Positions 8,223-16,507 of a DNA stretch of 51,207 bases are shown one piece after another; the stretch's first letter is position 1; every line of letters begins with the position of its first letter. Both the position numbers and the translations under genes were made by a program. Below the pieces are notes generated by a model. It did not search any database. It was given only the letters and a program-made list of their open reading frames with translations, and was not told the DNA's origin. Source of the DNA: Novosphingobium sp. B 225 (GTDB lineage Bacteria > Pseudomonadota > Alphaproteobacteria > Sphingomonadales > Sphingomonadaceae); the NCBI RefSeq assembly GCF_002198665.1, contig NZ_MWLM01000037.1, positions 136,860 through 188,066 of the forward strand. Direction: 5' to 3'.

Positions 8223-9536
8223 GTGCGACCAAATTATCACTATGCTCCCGCCGCCAACTGGCTGAGCGACCCCAATGGCCTCGTCTACCACGGCGGCGAA
8301 TGGCATTTGTTTTATCAATACAATCCGCAAGGTGAAGACTGGGGCCACATGTCCTGGGGCCACGCGATCAGCGCGGATCTGGCGGATTGGCAAGAATTGT
8401 CGGTGGCAATTGCAGAGGATGCGCGGGACATGATCTTCTCGGGCTCGGCTGTGGCTGATCCGCGCGGGCTGGCTGGTTTCGGATGCGATGCCCTGATCGC
8501 GATCTACACCGCGGCGGCGGCACACGGGCCAGCGCATCAGAGCCAGGCTTTGGCCTGGAGCGGAGACGATGGCCGCAGTTGGCACAAATTCAGCGGCAAT
8601 CCGGTGCTCGATCTTGGGATTGCCGACTTCCGCGATCCCAATGTCTTCTGGCACGCTGGAACGCAGCGCTGGATCATGGTGGTCGCGCTTTCGGCCGAAA
8701 ATCGCGCGCTGCTCTATGCCTCGCAAGATCTGAAGCACTGGGATCAGCTGTCGGAAATACCGGGAACGGGCGCGCCGGGGCGGATTTGGGAATGCCCGCT
8801 CCTGATCGAACTGCCGGTCGAAAGTACTGGCGAAACCCGCTGGCTGTTCAAGATCGACGTGCTGCACGACGGGCCGGGATCGGGCGCGATCTATCAGACT
8901 GGCACATTTGACGGGACACGCTTTCAACCCGATGGCCCCGCGCACAAGCCCTTGTGGCAGATCGCTGATCATGGCCGCGATTTCTATGCTGCTGTGGCCT
9001 GGCACGAACCGCGTGATGCCGCCGGCCGGCCGGTATGGATCGGCTGGATGGGCAATCACGCCTATCAGGGGCAGCTGCCTCGCCAGGGCTGGCGCGGAGC
9101 GATGAGCCTGCCCCGCCGGATCTCGCTGCTGCGCCAGGGCGATCGGTATGTGCTGCGGCAAGCGCCCGAACCGGCAAGCGTTGCTGCGGTGGCGCGGGTG
9201 GCGCCAGATGCCGGCGTTTGCGGGCAGGCGGCGCGGATCGATCTTGCGGCACACCAGGATCGCGTTCTGACTCTGGCCGATAGCGAAGGCCGCTTGCTGG
9301 TGATTGAACGGCGAGGTGATCTGCTGGTCTGCACCCGCCGTGATCGCCAGTCGCCCTTTCTTGATGCAGTGTGTTCGGCCCGGCTTGATCCGGCTGCCGG
9401 GCTGGTGCTGTGGCTTGATGGCGGCAGTGCAGAATTGCTTTCCGACGACGGGCTGACCGCATTGACAGTGCAGCACCGACTGGCCGGGGAGGCGCTGTCA
9501 CTGCGCCACGCCGTGGCAGCGGCGGCCAGAACCTAG
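8223..9536 (+). CDS. GH32 fructosidase (levanase/sucrose hydrolase)
   Basis: 437 residues from the GTG at 8223, chosen because the protein then opens with RPNYHYAPAANWLSDPNG, a standard GH32 N-terminus, with GGAA 6 bp upstream. A TTG at 8205 overlapping the previous stop is an alternative. Five-bladed propeller residues are intact: nucleophile Asp16 in NWLSDPNG, Asp138 in FRDPN, acid/base Glu190 in WECPLL. A C-terminal beta-sandwich follows. It removes terminal beta-fructose from sucrose, levan or inulin-type chains. No leader peptide, so probably cytosolic. Last gene of the operon: its stop shares the CTAG with the stop of the convergent LacI gene. Having GH68 and GH32 side by side suggests sucrose or short fructans as the shared substrate. 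Confidence 0.9.
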   Translation: MRPNYHYAPAANWLSDPNGLVYHGGEWHLFYQYNPQGEDWGHMSWGHAISADLADWQELSVAIAEDARDMIFSGSAVADPRGLAGFGCDALIAIYTAAAAHGPAHQSQALAWSGDDGRSWHKFSGNPVLDLGIADFRDPNVFWHAGTQRWIMVVALSAENRALLYASQDLKHWDQLSEIPGTGAPGRIWECPLLIELPVESTGETRWLFKIDVLHDGPGSGAIYQTGTFDGTRFQPDGPAHKPLWQIADHGRDFYAAVAWHEPRDAAGRPVWIGWMGNHAYQGQLPRQGWRGAMSLPRRISLLRQGDRYVLRQAPEPASVAAVARVAPDAGVCGQAARIDLAAHQDRVLTLADSEGRLLVIERRGDLLVCTRRDRQSPFLDAVCSARLDPAAGLVLWLDGGSAELLSDDGLTALTVQHRLAGEALSLRHAVAAAART

Positions 9537-10549
9537 GCAGTATCGCGCCGGATCAGCAAAGGTTCCATTTCGATCGATGGCGCATCCACCCCGGCGATGC
9601 GTTCATACAGCGCCCCGACCATCGCCCGCGCGCCGATGGCGATGTTCTGGCTGATCGTGGTCAGGCGCGGGATGGTCTGTTCGGCCAGGGGCAGATCATC
9701 GAATCCGGTCACCGAAATGTCACGCGGGACCATCAATCCGCGATCGGCGAGCGCGCGGACGGTGTGCATCGCGATCAGGTCAGATCCAGCGGCGATGCCG
9801 TCCACCTGTCTGGCCAGGGTCTGGACATGAGCGCCGATCTCGTCGGCCATCACGTCCGAGGCAAGATGGGTATCCAGTTTTACGGGTTCGGCCAGGCCGG
9901 CCGCTTTCGCCGCGTCGCACAGACCCAGATAGCGTTCGTACAATTCCGGTGCCACCGTTTCACCCAGGAACGCCAGCCGCTTGCGACCTGCGGCGATCAG
10001 GCATTCGCCTGCCAGCCGCCCGCCCTTGCGGTTGTCTACCCCGACCGTGCAATGGATCTGGCCGGGATGGCGGCTGCCCCAGACCACCAGCGGCTTGTAC
10101 CAGGCGGCAACACGCTCAATCGTTTCCAGCTGGTTCGATTGCCCGATCAGCAACACGCCATCAAGCATGCCTGAATCCACGATCCGTTCCAGCCAGTCAT
10201 CAGCGTCGGGGATCACCCGGCTCAACATGATGTCATAGCCGTTTTCGGTCAAAGCATCGGCGAGATGCCCCAGGATCGACATGAAGAACGGGTCCGACAG
10301 GTGCTGGCGCTTTTCATGGCCCAGCGGCACCACCACGCCAATCACCCGGGTTTCCTGAATTCGCAGCCGCCGCGCCATCTGGTTGGGGCGGTAACCGTGT
10401 TCCCGCGCGAGCGCCTGGATCCGTTCGCGGGTTTCCTGCTTGACCAGCGGATTGTTGGCCAGCGCGCGCGAGACCGTGCCAGCGTTGACCCCTGCCAGGG
10501 CGGCCAGTTCGGCAATGTTGCGAATGCGGGGAGGGGAGGAGCCGGTCAT
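9533..10549 (-). CDS. LacI-family transcriptional repressor of the sugar locus
   Basis: 338 residues, standard LacI/GalR length. The N-terminal helix-turn-helix reads NIAELAALAGVNAGTVSRAL, followed by the hinge helix region ending in ARRLR near residue 62. The periplasmic-binding-protein-like core starts at TRVIGVVVPL. It should bind DNA as a dimer and release it when a sugar from the pathway is bound. It lies between the catabolic operon (converging at a shared CTAG) and the TonB receptor gene (divergent). The 196-bp divergent region holds two copies of CAATCGATTG, so autoregulation and control of the receptor are both likely. The effector is not determinable; sucrose, raffinose, galactose or a phosphate are all possible. 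Confidence 0.92.
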   Translation of the reverse strand: MTGSSPPRIRNIAELAALAGVNAGTVSRALANNPLVKQETRERIQALAREHGYRPNQMARRLRIQETRVIGVVVPLGHEKRQHLSDPFFMSILGHLADALTENGYDIMLSRVIPDADDWLERIVDSGMLDGVLLIGQSNQLETIERVAAWYKPLVVWGSRHPGQIHCTVGVDNRKGGRLAGECLIAAGRKRLAFLGETVAPELYERYLGLCDAAKAAGLAEPVKLDTHLASDVMADEIGAHVQTLARQVDGIAAGSDLIAMHTVRALADRGLMVPRDISVTGFDDLPLAEQTIPRLTTISQNIAIGARAMVGALYERIAGVDAPSIEMEPLLIRRDTA

Positions 10550-10647
10550 CTTGCTGTCAACTTCACCCGAAAGCGGCGCGCTCGTCCACCCCTGACTGTC
10601 CGGGCAGCGATCGATGTGGCGCGAATGCCACAGAGAGGGCGTTTTCG

Positions 10648-10657
10648 CAATCGATTG
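10648..10657. promoter_or_regulatory. LacI-type operator, copy 2
   Basis: CAATCGATTG in the divergent region between the LacI gene and the TonB receptor. Its centre is 23 bp from that of copy 3, about two helical turns, so two dimers could sit on the same face of the DNA. TTGTCA overlaps its right end. Confidence 0.78.
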
Positions 10658-10670
10658 TCAAAAGGCATTG

Positions 10671-10680
10671 CAATCGATTG
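10671..10680. promoter_or_regulatory. LacI-type operator, copy 3
   Basis: CAATCGATTG within TTGCAATCGATTGTTG, 65 bp before the receptor ATG. Paired with copy 2. Confidence 0.78.
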
Positions 10681-10745
10681 TTGTATATGCGACTCGACAC
10701 TCGGACTTGCCCTAGGCAAGCGATTCTGACCCGAGGGGAGAGGAA

Positions 10746-13274
10746 ATGAAGAAGTTCACGTTGAAGAGCTGTGTCTCGGCCGCGTCGCTCGCGGTGATGA
10801 GCCTGTCGGCTATGCCTGCCATGGCTCAGGATGCACCAGTCGATGACAGTGCCGGGGCGCTCGACGAAATCGTCGTTACCGCTTCGGGCAAAGACAAGAC
10901 CCAGCTCAATTCGTCCATTTCGGTGACCAGCGTCGGCGCCGATCTGATCGAAGCCATGAAGCCCAGCAGCGAAGCAGAAGTGTTCCGCATGATCCCCGGC
11001 ATCCAGGTGCCCGGCACCTCAGGCCCGGGCGGCAACTCGAACATCGCGGTGCGCGGCCTCCCCGTCGCAACCGGTGGTTCGCCCTTCGTCCAGATCCAGG
11101 AAGATGGTCTGCCGACCGTGCTGTTCGGCGATATGCAGTTCGGCAACAATGACTACTGGACCCATTTCGACAGCACGGTTGCGCGCGTGGAATCGGTGCG
11201 CGGCGGCGGTTCGACCACCTATGCCTCGCAGGCGCCGGGTGCGGTAATCAACTACATTTCGAACACCGGCGAGAAGGAAGGCGGCGCGGTCGCGCTCAGC
11301 ACCGGGATCGGCTATAACGAAACCAAGGTCGATTTCCGCTATGGCGGTCCGATCAACGATACGCTGCGTTTCCATCTGGGCGGCTATTTCAAGTCGGGCC
11401 GTGGTCCGCTCAAAGCGGATTTCAACGTCTCGAAATCGTTCCAGATGAAAGGCAACCTGACCAAGACCTTTGACGATGAAAAGGGCTTCTTCCGCCTGCT
11501 CGTCAAGGTCGCTGACACGCGTGAGCCGAACTATACTGGCGCTCCGGCGCTGGCCAGCTTCTCTGGCGGCAAGTTCACTGATGTGCAGCCGTTCCCCGGC
11601 TTTGATGGCCGCAACAGCTCGAACTATTCGATCTACAATCAGGACTTCACGATCCTGAACCGCAACGGCACGCTGGAACGCACGCCGATGAGCGGGATCA
11701 GCACCAAGGCGACGGCGCTTGGCGGTCAGTTCCACTACGAAACCGACGGCGGCATCACTATCGATGACAATATGCGCTGGACCAAGATGAGCGGCAGCTT
11801 TGCCTCGCCGTTCAGCAACATCAGCCGCGCGACCGGGATCGTCGGTTCGACCCTCGCGCTCAACGGGGTGAACTATGCCACGGTGGGCTCGATCCGCTAT
11901 GCCAACGGCCCCAAGGCCGGGCAGGTGTTCACCGGCACTTATGTCGATAACAACACCAATGTCCGCACCAACATCCGCGATGTTGGCAGCCTGGCCAATG
12001 ACCTGAACCTGTCGGCCAAGTTCAACGCCGATTTTGCCAAGATCACGGCGCGTGCCGGTTTCTTCTACATGAACCAGGACATCGCGATGGACTGGCACAC
12101 CAACAAGAGCCTGCGCGAAGCATCGGGTGATAATCCGGCGCAGCTTGATCTGTACAGCACCACCGGAGCCAAGCTGACCCAGGATGGCATTTCGGGCTAT
12201 AACAACAATTGGGGCAACTGCTGCGCCCGTGATTACGATCTGTCCTATACCAACACGGCTCCCTATGCCGCGCTGGATCTGGATGCAGATCATTTCGCGA
12301 TCGACGGTTCGGTCCGGTTCGAACGGGTTAAGGCATCAGGCGGCGGTAGCCAGGGCGGCAATGAGTTCCTGGTCAATTCGAACGGGGTCAACATCCCGGC
12401 GATCACCAGCAACGGTGCCCGTGAAGTGCTCAACTACAGCCGCAGCTACACCTCGTGGACCGCGGGCGCGCTGTGGAAGGCCAACGCCAACACCTCGTTG
12501 TTCGTCCGTGCTTCGCGTGGGGGCCGCTTCAACTCGGATCGCCAGACCTTCGGCGGCAAGATCGCCTCTGATGGTTCGCTCTGCACAGGGACGATGGCAA
12601 AGGCGGGTACGCTGGGCTGCGCGGCAGATGGCGTCACCCCGTCGGTTGACTTCGTCAAGCAGTACGAACTGGGCCTCAAGAACCGTGGCGATCTGGCTGG
12701 CGGGCGCTATTCGGTTGAAGCTACCCTGCTCAAGGGCAACTTCAAGCAGAGCACGTTTGAACTGTCGGCCACCCGTTGTCCGGGCGGCGCGGGCGGCTGC
12801 GTGATCGATGCGCGCTACAAGTCGTGGGGGCTGGAATTCTATGGCACCTACAACAACGGCGGGTTCAACCTGGTCGGCAATGCCACTTTCACCAAGGCGA
12901 CCCGATCGGGTGCGGATGCCACCGGCAAGCCGACTCCCTTCGTTCGCGCCCAGTACATGCCTGACCTGGTCTACACCGTGCAGGCCAACTATGATTTCAA
13001 CGATCTGGTCACTTTCGGGATCAACACCACCGGCCAGTCTGGGGTCATTGACGATGCGGGACGGTCCTATCCGGGCGGAGCCGTGTTCGGTGCCAACCTG
13101 CGGGTTTCTCCGATCAAGCAGCTGGAACTGGGGATGCAGGTCTACAACCTGTTCAACCGTTATGATCTGCGCGGCAGTGGCGGTGTGGCCGATCTTTCGG
13201 TCAACCCGGCGGTGATCGGCACCGGCCCGGCGCTGGGCCGGACCTGGACCGCTTCAGTCAAGTACAGCTTCTAA
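10746..13274 (+). CDS. TonB-dependent outer-membrane receptor (sugar uptake)
   Basis: 842 residues with a strong ribosome site (GAGGGGAGAGG) before ATG 10746. Signal peptide of ~27 residues ends in AMAQ. The next residues contain the TonB-box-like LDEIVVTAS, then a plug domain (about 45-165, with IPGIQVPG and the VRGLP segment) and a 22-strand barrel with many aromatic-ended strands. The final residue is Phe (VKYSF), as required for barrel insertion. It would bind an oligosaccharide at the surface and pass it to the periplasm using TonB energy. Two probable LacI operators sit directly upstream, which links it to the alpha-galactoside/sucrose enzymes rather than to iron. The exact ligand is inferred only from context. 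Confidence 0.92.
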   Translation: MKKFTLKSCVSAASLAVMSLSAMPAMAQDAPVDDSAGALDEIVVTASGKDKTQLNSSISVTSVGADLIEAMKPSSEAEVFRMIPGIQVPGTSGPGGNSNIAVRGLPVATGGSPFVQIQEDGLPTVLFGDMQFGNNDYWTHFDSTVARVESVRGGGSTTYASQAPGAVINYISNTGEKEGGAVALSTGIGYNETKVDFRYGGPINDTLRFHLGGYFKSGRGPLKADFNVSKSFQMKGNLTKTFDDEKGFFRLLVKVADTREPNYTGAPALASFSGGKFTDVQPFPGFDGRNSSNYSIYNQDFTILNRNGTLERTPMSGISTKATALGGQFHYETDGGITIDDNMRWTKMSGSFASPFSNISRATGIVGSTLALNGVNYATVGSIRYANGPKAGQVFTGTYVDNNTNVRTNIRDVGSLANDLNLSAKFNADFAKITARAGFFYMNQDIAMDWHTNKSLREASGDNPAQLDLYSTTGAKLTQDGISGYNNNWGNCCARDYDLSYTNTAPYAALDLDADHFAIDGSVRFERVKASGGGSQGGNEFLVNSNGVNIPAITSNGAREVLNYSRSYTSWTAGALWKANANTSLFVRASRGGRFNSDRQTFGGKIASDGSLCTGTMAKAGTLGCAADGVTPSVDFVKQYELGLKNRGDLAGGRYSVEATLLKGNFKQSTFELSATRCPGGAGGCVIDARYKSWGLEFYGTYNNGGFNLVGNATFTKATRSGADATGKPTPFVRAQYMPDLVYTVQANYDFNDLVTFGINTTGQSGVIDDAGRSYPGGAVFGANLRVSPIKQLELGMQVYNLFNRYDLRGSGGVADLSVNPAVIGTGPALGRTWTASVKYSF

Positions 13275-13285
13275 GCCAGTCGGCT

Positions 13286-13320
13286 TGGCCCGGATGGTTG
13301 CCTCCCAGCCATCCGGGCCA
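13286..13320 (+). terminator. Hairpin after the receptor gene
   Basis: Perfect 12-bp stem TGGCCCGGATGG / CCATCCGGGCCA with an 11-nt loop, starting 11 bp after the stop codon. No T-tract follows, so it may be an attenuator or an mRNA-stabilising 3' end rather than a full terminator. Confidence 0.6.
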
Positions 13321-13335
13321 ATCCAGTCAGCTTAC

Positions 13336-13359
13336 GGGGGCAACCGCAAGGTTGCCCCC
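13336..13359 (+). terminator. Second hairpin with GCAA tetraloop
   Basis: GGGGGCAACC and GGTTGCCCCC form a perfect 10-bp stem closed by a GCAA (GNRA) loop, ending 28 bp before the next start codon. The following bases are GATTTG, a poor U-tract. Two tandem hairpins here suggest that receptor and oxygenase transcript levels are set differently. Confidence 0.6.
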
Positions 13360-13387
13360 GATTTGCGTCCGTGACACCTGTTTGATC

Positions 13388-14935
13388 ATGACCCCGGAAC
13401 AGACCGAACTGGAGCAAAGCCTTGCGGCCGAACTCAGCCTGGCCCTGCGCGGGCCTGATCCGCAGGCACGCGGGCGCCAGCTGGCTTTGGCGCGCAAGGC
13501 CTTGCCTCTTGGGCTGGCTGCAAAGGCGATTGCCCTGCTCTCTGTCATGGCGCGGACCGAGCCAGGCGACGGTGAACTTGCACTGCTGCACGGCGTTGCG
13601 CTTCGCCAAGCACAGCGCCTGACCGACGCGTTGGAAGTGTTCACGGCTGCCCGTGCTGCCGGGGCGCAGGATCCCGCGCTGGTCCAGGGAATTGCCCAGA
13701 CCCGCTATGAATTGGGCTTGCCGGCCGCCAGTCTGTTCGCCGAAGCACAAAGACTCCAGCCAGCCAACCGTGACTTGCTGCGATTGCGCGCTGCGGCACT
13801 TGCTACCGAAGGCGAACCTGCCCAGGCGGAGGCCATGCTTGAGGCCGAACTGGCTCGCCGTCCGGGGTGGCTCGAAGGGCACAAGGCGTTGTCCGTGTTG
13901 CGCTGGACGACCGGCGACCAGGCGCGCCATGCAGACAGCTATGCTGCGGCCGTCGCAGCAGAACCGGACAACCCCGGGCTGTGGCTTGCCTGGTTCCACG
14001 CCCTGGCCCAGACCCGCGATTGGCCCGCAACGCTGGCGGTGCTCGGCCGCGCCCAGGCCGTACTGGGGGACAGTCAGGCGCTGCGCGTTGCCCGGTTGTT
14101 CGTTGATAGCGAAAGCGGTGACCTTGCAGCGACCGAAGCTGGTCTTGCCGCTTGCGCCGCGTTCCAAGGCCAGACGCTTGACCTGATTCGAGTGCGCCAT
14201 TTTCTGCGTCAGCGCCGCTTGCAAGACGCTGAAAGCATCTGCCTTGCGCAGCTTTTAACGCCCAGCGCGCCGGTATTCTGGCCCTATCTCTCGCTGGTCT
14301 GGCGCATGGCTGAAGACGCACGCTGGCATTGGATTGACCGGCCCGAGCAATTTATCAAGCCGATCCGGATCGATCTGAGTCCTGCCGAACTGTCAGATCT
14401 GTCCGAACTCTTGCGCAGCCTGCATGTCATGGATCGGCCTTATGTCGAACAGTCGGTGCGGGGCGGCACCCAGACTGACCGGTCGGTGATCCAGCGGCAC
14501 GAGCCATTGATCCGCCTAGCCAAGGCGCGTTGGCTTGATGGCCTGCGTGAATATGTTGCAGGTCTGCCACCGCATGAACAGGGGCATCCGCTACTCGGTT
14601 TGCCGCGCGGCGAACTGCTGGTTGAAGGCAGTTGGTCGGTGCGGCTGCAGAGCCAGGGTTACAACGTGCCGCATAATCACCCGGTTGGCTGGATCAGCAC
14701 GGCGTTCTATGTCGCCTTGCCTGATGCCGCATCAATGGGCCCGCCGCCCGCCGGGCATATTGCTTTTGGCACTCCCCCTGAAGAGCTGGGGCTTGATCTG
14801 CCCGCCTATGCGACGATTGCTCCTGAACCCGGACTTTGCGCGGTGTTCCCCGCTACGATGTGGCACCGAACAATGCCCTTTGATGACGGCGAACGGCTGG
14901 TGTTGGCGCTTGATCTCAAACGGCCGCGATGGTGA
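13388..14935 (+). CDS. TPR-repeat protein with C-terminal 2OG-Fe(II) oxygenase-like domain
   Basis: 515 residues from ATG 13388; an in-frame TTG at 13298 lies inside the hairpin region and is rejected. Residues ~1-300 are Ala/Leu-rich helical repeats of tetratricopeptide type (repeated LA/AL-x-P patterns). The C-terminal ~200 residues look like the putative 2OG-Fe(II) oxygenase family often fused to TPRs: SWSVRLQSQGYNVPHNHP (His429, His431), a middle beta region, and WHRT (His493, Arg494) near the end, plausible metal and 2-oxoglutarate ligands. No signal peptide. Proteins of this kind recur beside TonB receptors and tryptophan-halogenase-like genes in sphingomonads and caulobacters; their substrate is not established. 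The next gene is such a halogenase homologue, and the LacI-type operator lies between them. Confidence 0.72.
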   Translation: MTPEQTELEQSLAAELSLALRGPDPQARGRQLALARKALPLGLAAKAIALLSVMARTEPGDGELALLHGVALRQAQRLTDALEVFTAARAAGAQDPALVQGIAQTRYELGLPAASLFAEAQRLQPANRDLLRLRAAALATEGEPAQAEAMLEAELARRPGWLEGHKALSVLRWTTGDQARHADSYAAAVAAEPDNPGLWLAWFHALAQTRDWPATLAVLGRAQAVLGDSQALRVARLFVDSESGDLAATEAGLAACAAFQGQTLDLIRVRHFLRQRRLQDAESICLAQLLTPSAPVFWPYLSLVWRMAEDARWHWIDRPEQFIKPIRIDLSPAELSDLSELLRSLHVMDRPYVEQSVRGGTQTDRSVIQRHEPLIRLAKARWLDGLREYVAGLPPHEQGHPLLGLPRGELLVEGSWSVRLQSQGYNVPHNHPVGWISTAFYVALPDAASMGPPPAGHIAFGTPPEELGLDLPAYATIAPEPGLCAVFPATMWHRTMPFDDGERLVLALDLKRPRW

Positions 14936-14938
14936 TTT

Positions 14939-14948
14939 CAATCGATTG
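14939..14948. promoter_or_regulatory. LacI-type operator, copy 4 (halogenase-like gene)
   Basis: CAATCGATTG four bases after the stop of the TPR/oxygenase gene and 60 bp before the halogenase-like start. It suggests a second, repressor-controlled promoter for that gene alone. Confidence 0.65.
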
Positions 14949-15007
14949 TCCAGCATGCTTGATCGCGGTGCGGTGATGCGGGATGAAGACTGCAAGGAGA
15001 TTGCGTG

Positions 15008-16507
15008 ATGCAGCAAAGCGATTCCATCCAGTCGATTGTGATTGTGGGCGGCGGCACAGCCGGATGGATGACAGCCGCAGCGCTGGCCAATGCGATCCGC
15101 ACCGGCTGTTCGATTACGCTGATCGAAAGCGAAGAGATCGGCACAGTCGGCGTGGGTGAAGCCACGATTCCCCCGATCCGCACTTTCAACGAGACACTCG
15201 GAATTGCCGAAAATGACTTTGTCAGGGCGACACAAGGTTCGTTCAAGCTTGGGATCCAGTTCGAAGGCTGGGGCAGTGAGAAGAGCCGATACTTCCACCC
15301 TTTCGGCACCCATGGCCGCAATTTAGATTTCGTACCTTTGCACCAATACTGGATCGCCGCGCAGCGTGAGGGCCGGGCGCCCGAACTGGACGAGCTGTGC
15401 ATGGCCTGGGCCGCGGCCAAGCGCGGCCGCTTTGCGCACCCCTCGCCAGAACCGCGCAATGTCCTTTCGACCTTTGACTATGCCTATCACTTTGATGCCG
15501 GGCTCTATGCCCGGTTCCTGCGCAGCTATGCGGAGCAGCGCGGCGTAGTACGGGTCGAAGGCAAGGTTGGGGAAGCCGGACTGGACGGGCAGACCGGCCA
15601 TGTCAGCCATGTGCAGATGGAGGACGGGCGGAGGATCGAGGGGCAACTCTTCATCGATTGCTCCGGCTTTCGCGGGTTGCTGATCGAGGGCGCGCTGCAG
15701 ACCGGGTATCAGGACTGGCGGCACTGGTTGCCCTGCGACAGCGCCATGGCCGTGCCGTGCGAGCGCGCCGGTGAGTTTACGCCCTATACGCGCTCAACCG
15801 CGCGCGCAGCCGGTTGGCAATGGCGCATCCCGCTCCAGCATCGCACCGGTAACGGGCATGTCTATTGCAGCCAGTTCATCTCGGATGAAGAAGCCGCTGC
15901 GGTGCTGATGGCCAACCTCGATGGCAAGGCGCAGGGCGAACCGCGCAAGCTTTCCTTCGTGACGGGGCGGCGCAATCTGTTCTGGAACAGGAACGTGGTT
16001 GCGGTTGGGCTATCGGGCGGGTTTATGGAGCCATTGGAGTCGACGTCTATTCACCTCATCCAGGCGGCGATTTCAAAACTGATTGCGCTGTTTCCCGACC
16101 GGACATTCGATCCGCTGGTGATCGACGAGTACAACCGCATCGCGATCAACGAGTTCGAGCGGATCCGCGATTTCATCATCCTGCACTACAAGCTCACCTC
16201 CCGCACGGACAGCGAACTGTGGCGCTATTGCGCGGCGATGGATGTGCCCGAAACGGTCACCTGGAAAATCGAACATTTCCGTCGCAATGGCCGTCTGGTC
16301 CAGCGTGACGCAGATCTGTTCGGCCCGCCCAGCTGGTTGGCGGTGCATGTTGGGCAAGGCAATATGCCAGAAGGAACGGACCCACTGTTGCCACTGCGTG
16401 GGGTCGATCACGCCGATTACCTGCGGAAACTGGAAGCGGCTCTGGCGCGCGCGGCCGAGGCCATGCCCGGCCACGCAGACTACATCGCCCGGAACTGTGC
16501 AGCTTAG
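15008..16507 (+). CDS. Tryptophan 7-halogenase-like FAD-dependent protein
   Basis: 499 residues from ATG 15008 (AGGAG at 14995-14999; a GTG at 15005 is equally spaced). The FAD site GGGTAGW is near the N-terminus. The halogenase WxWxIP motif is present as GWQWRIPL, the active-site Lys is in SFKLGIQF (Lys80), and the PLESTS segment holds the conserved Glu. So all hallmark residues of flavin-dependent halogenases remain. True tryptophan halogenases use FADH2, oxygen and halide, but the many homologues beside TonB receptors in sphingomonads have no demonstrated native halogenation target, and no flavin reductase gene is adjacent here. The palindrome upstream places it in the sugar regulon. I am sure of the family, not of the reaction. 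Confidence 0.85.
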   Translation: MQQSDSIQSIVIVGGGTAGWMTAAALANAIRTGCSITLIESEEIGTVGVGEATIPPIRTFNETLGIAENDFVRATQGSFKLGIQFEGWGSEKSRYFHPFGTHGRNLDFVPLHQYWIAAQREGRAPELDELCMAWAAAKRGRFAHPSPEPRNVLSTFDYAYHFDAGLYARFLRSYAEQRGVVRVEGKVGEAGLDGQTGHVSHVQMEDGRRIEGQLFIDCSGFRGLLIEGALQTGYQDWRHWLPCDSAMAVPCERAGEFTPYTRSTARAAGWQWRIPLQHRTGNGHVYCSQFISDEEAAAVLMANLDGKAQGEPRKLSFVTGRRNLFWNRNVVAVGLSGGFMEPLESTSIHLIQAAISKLIALFPDRTFDPLVIDEYNRIAINEFERIRDFIILHYKLTSRTDSELWRYCAAMDVPETVTWKIEHFRRNGRLVQRDADLFGPPSWLAVHVGQGNMPEGTDPLLPLRGVDHADYLRKLEAALARAAEAMPGHADYIARNCAA

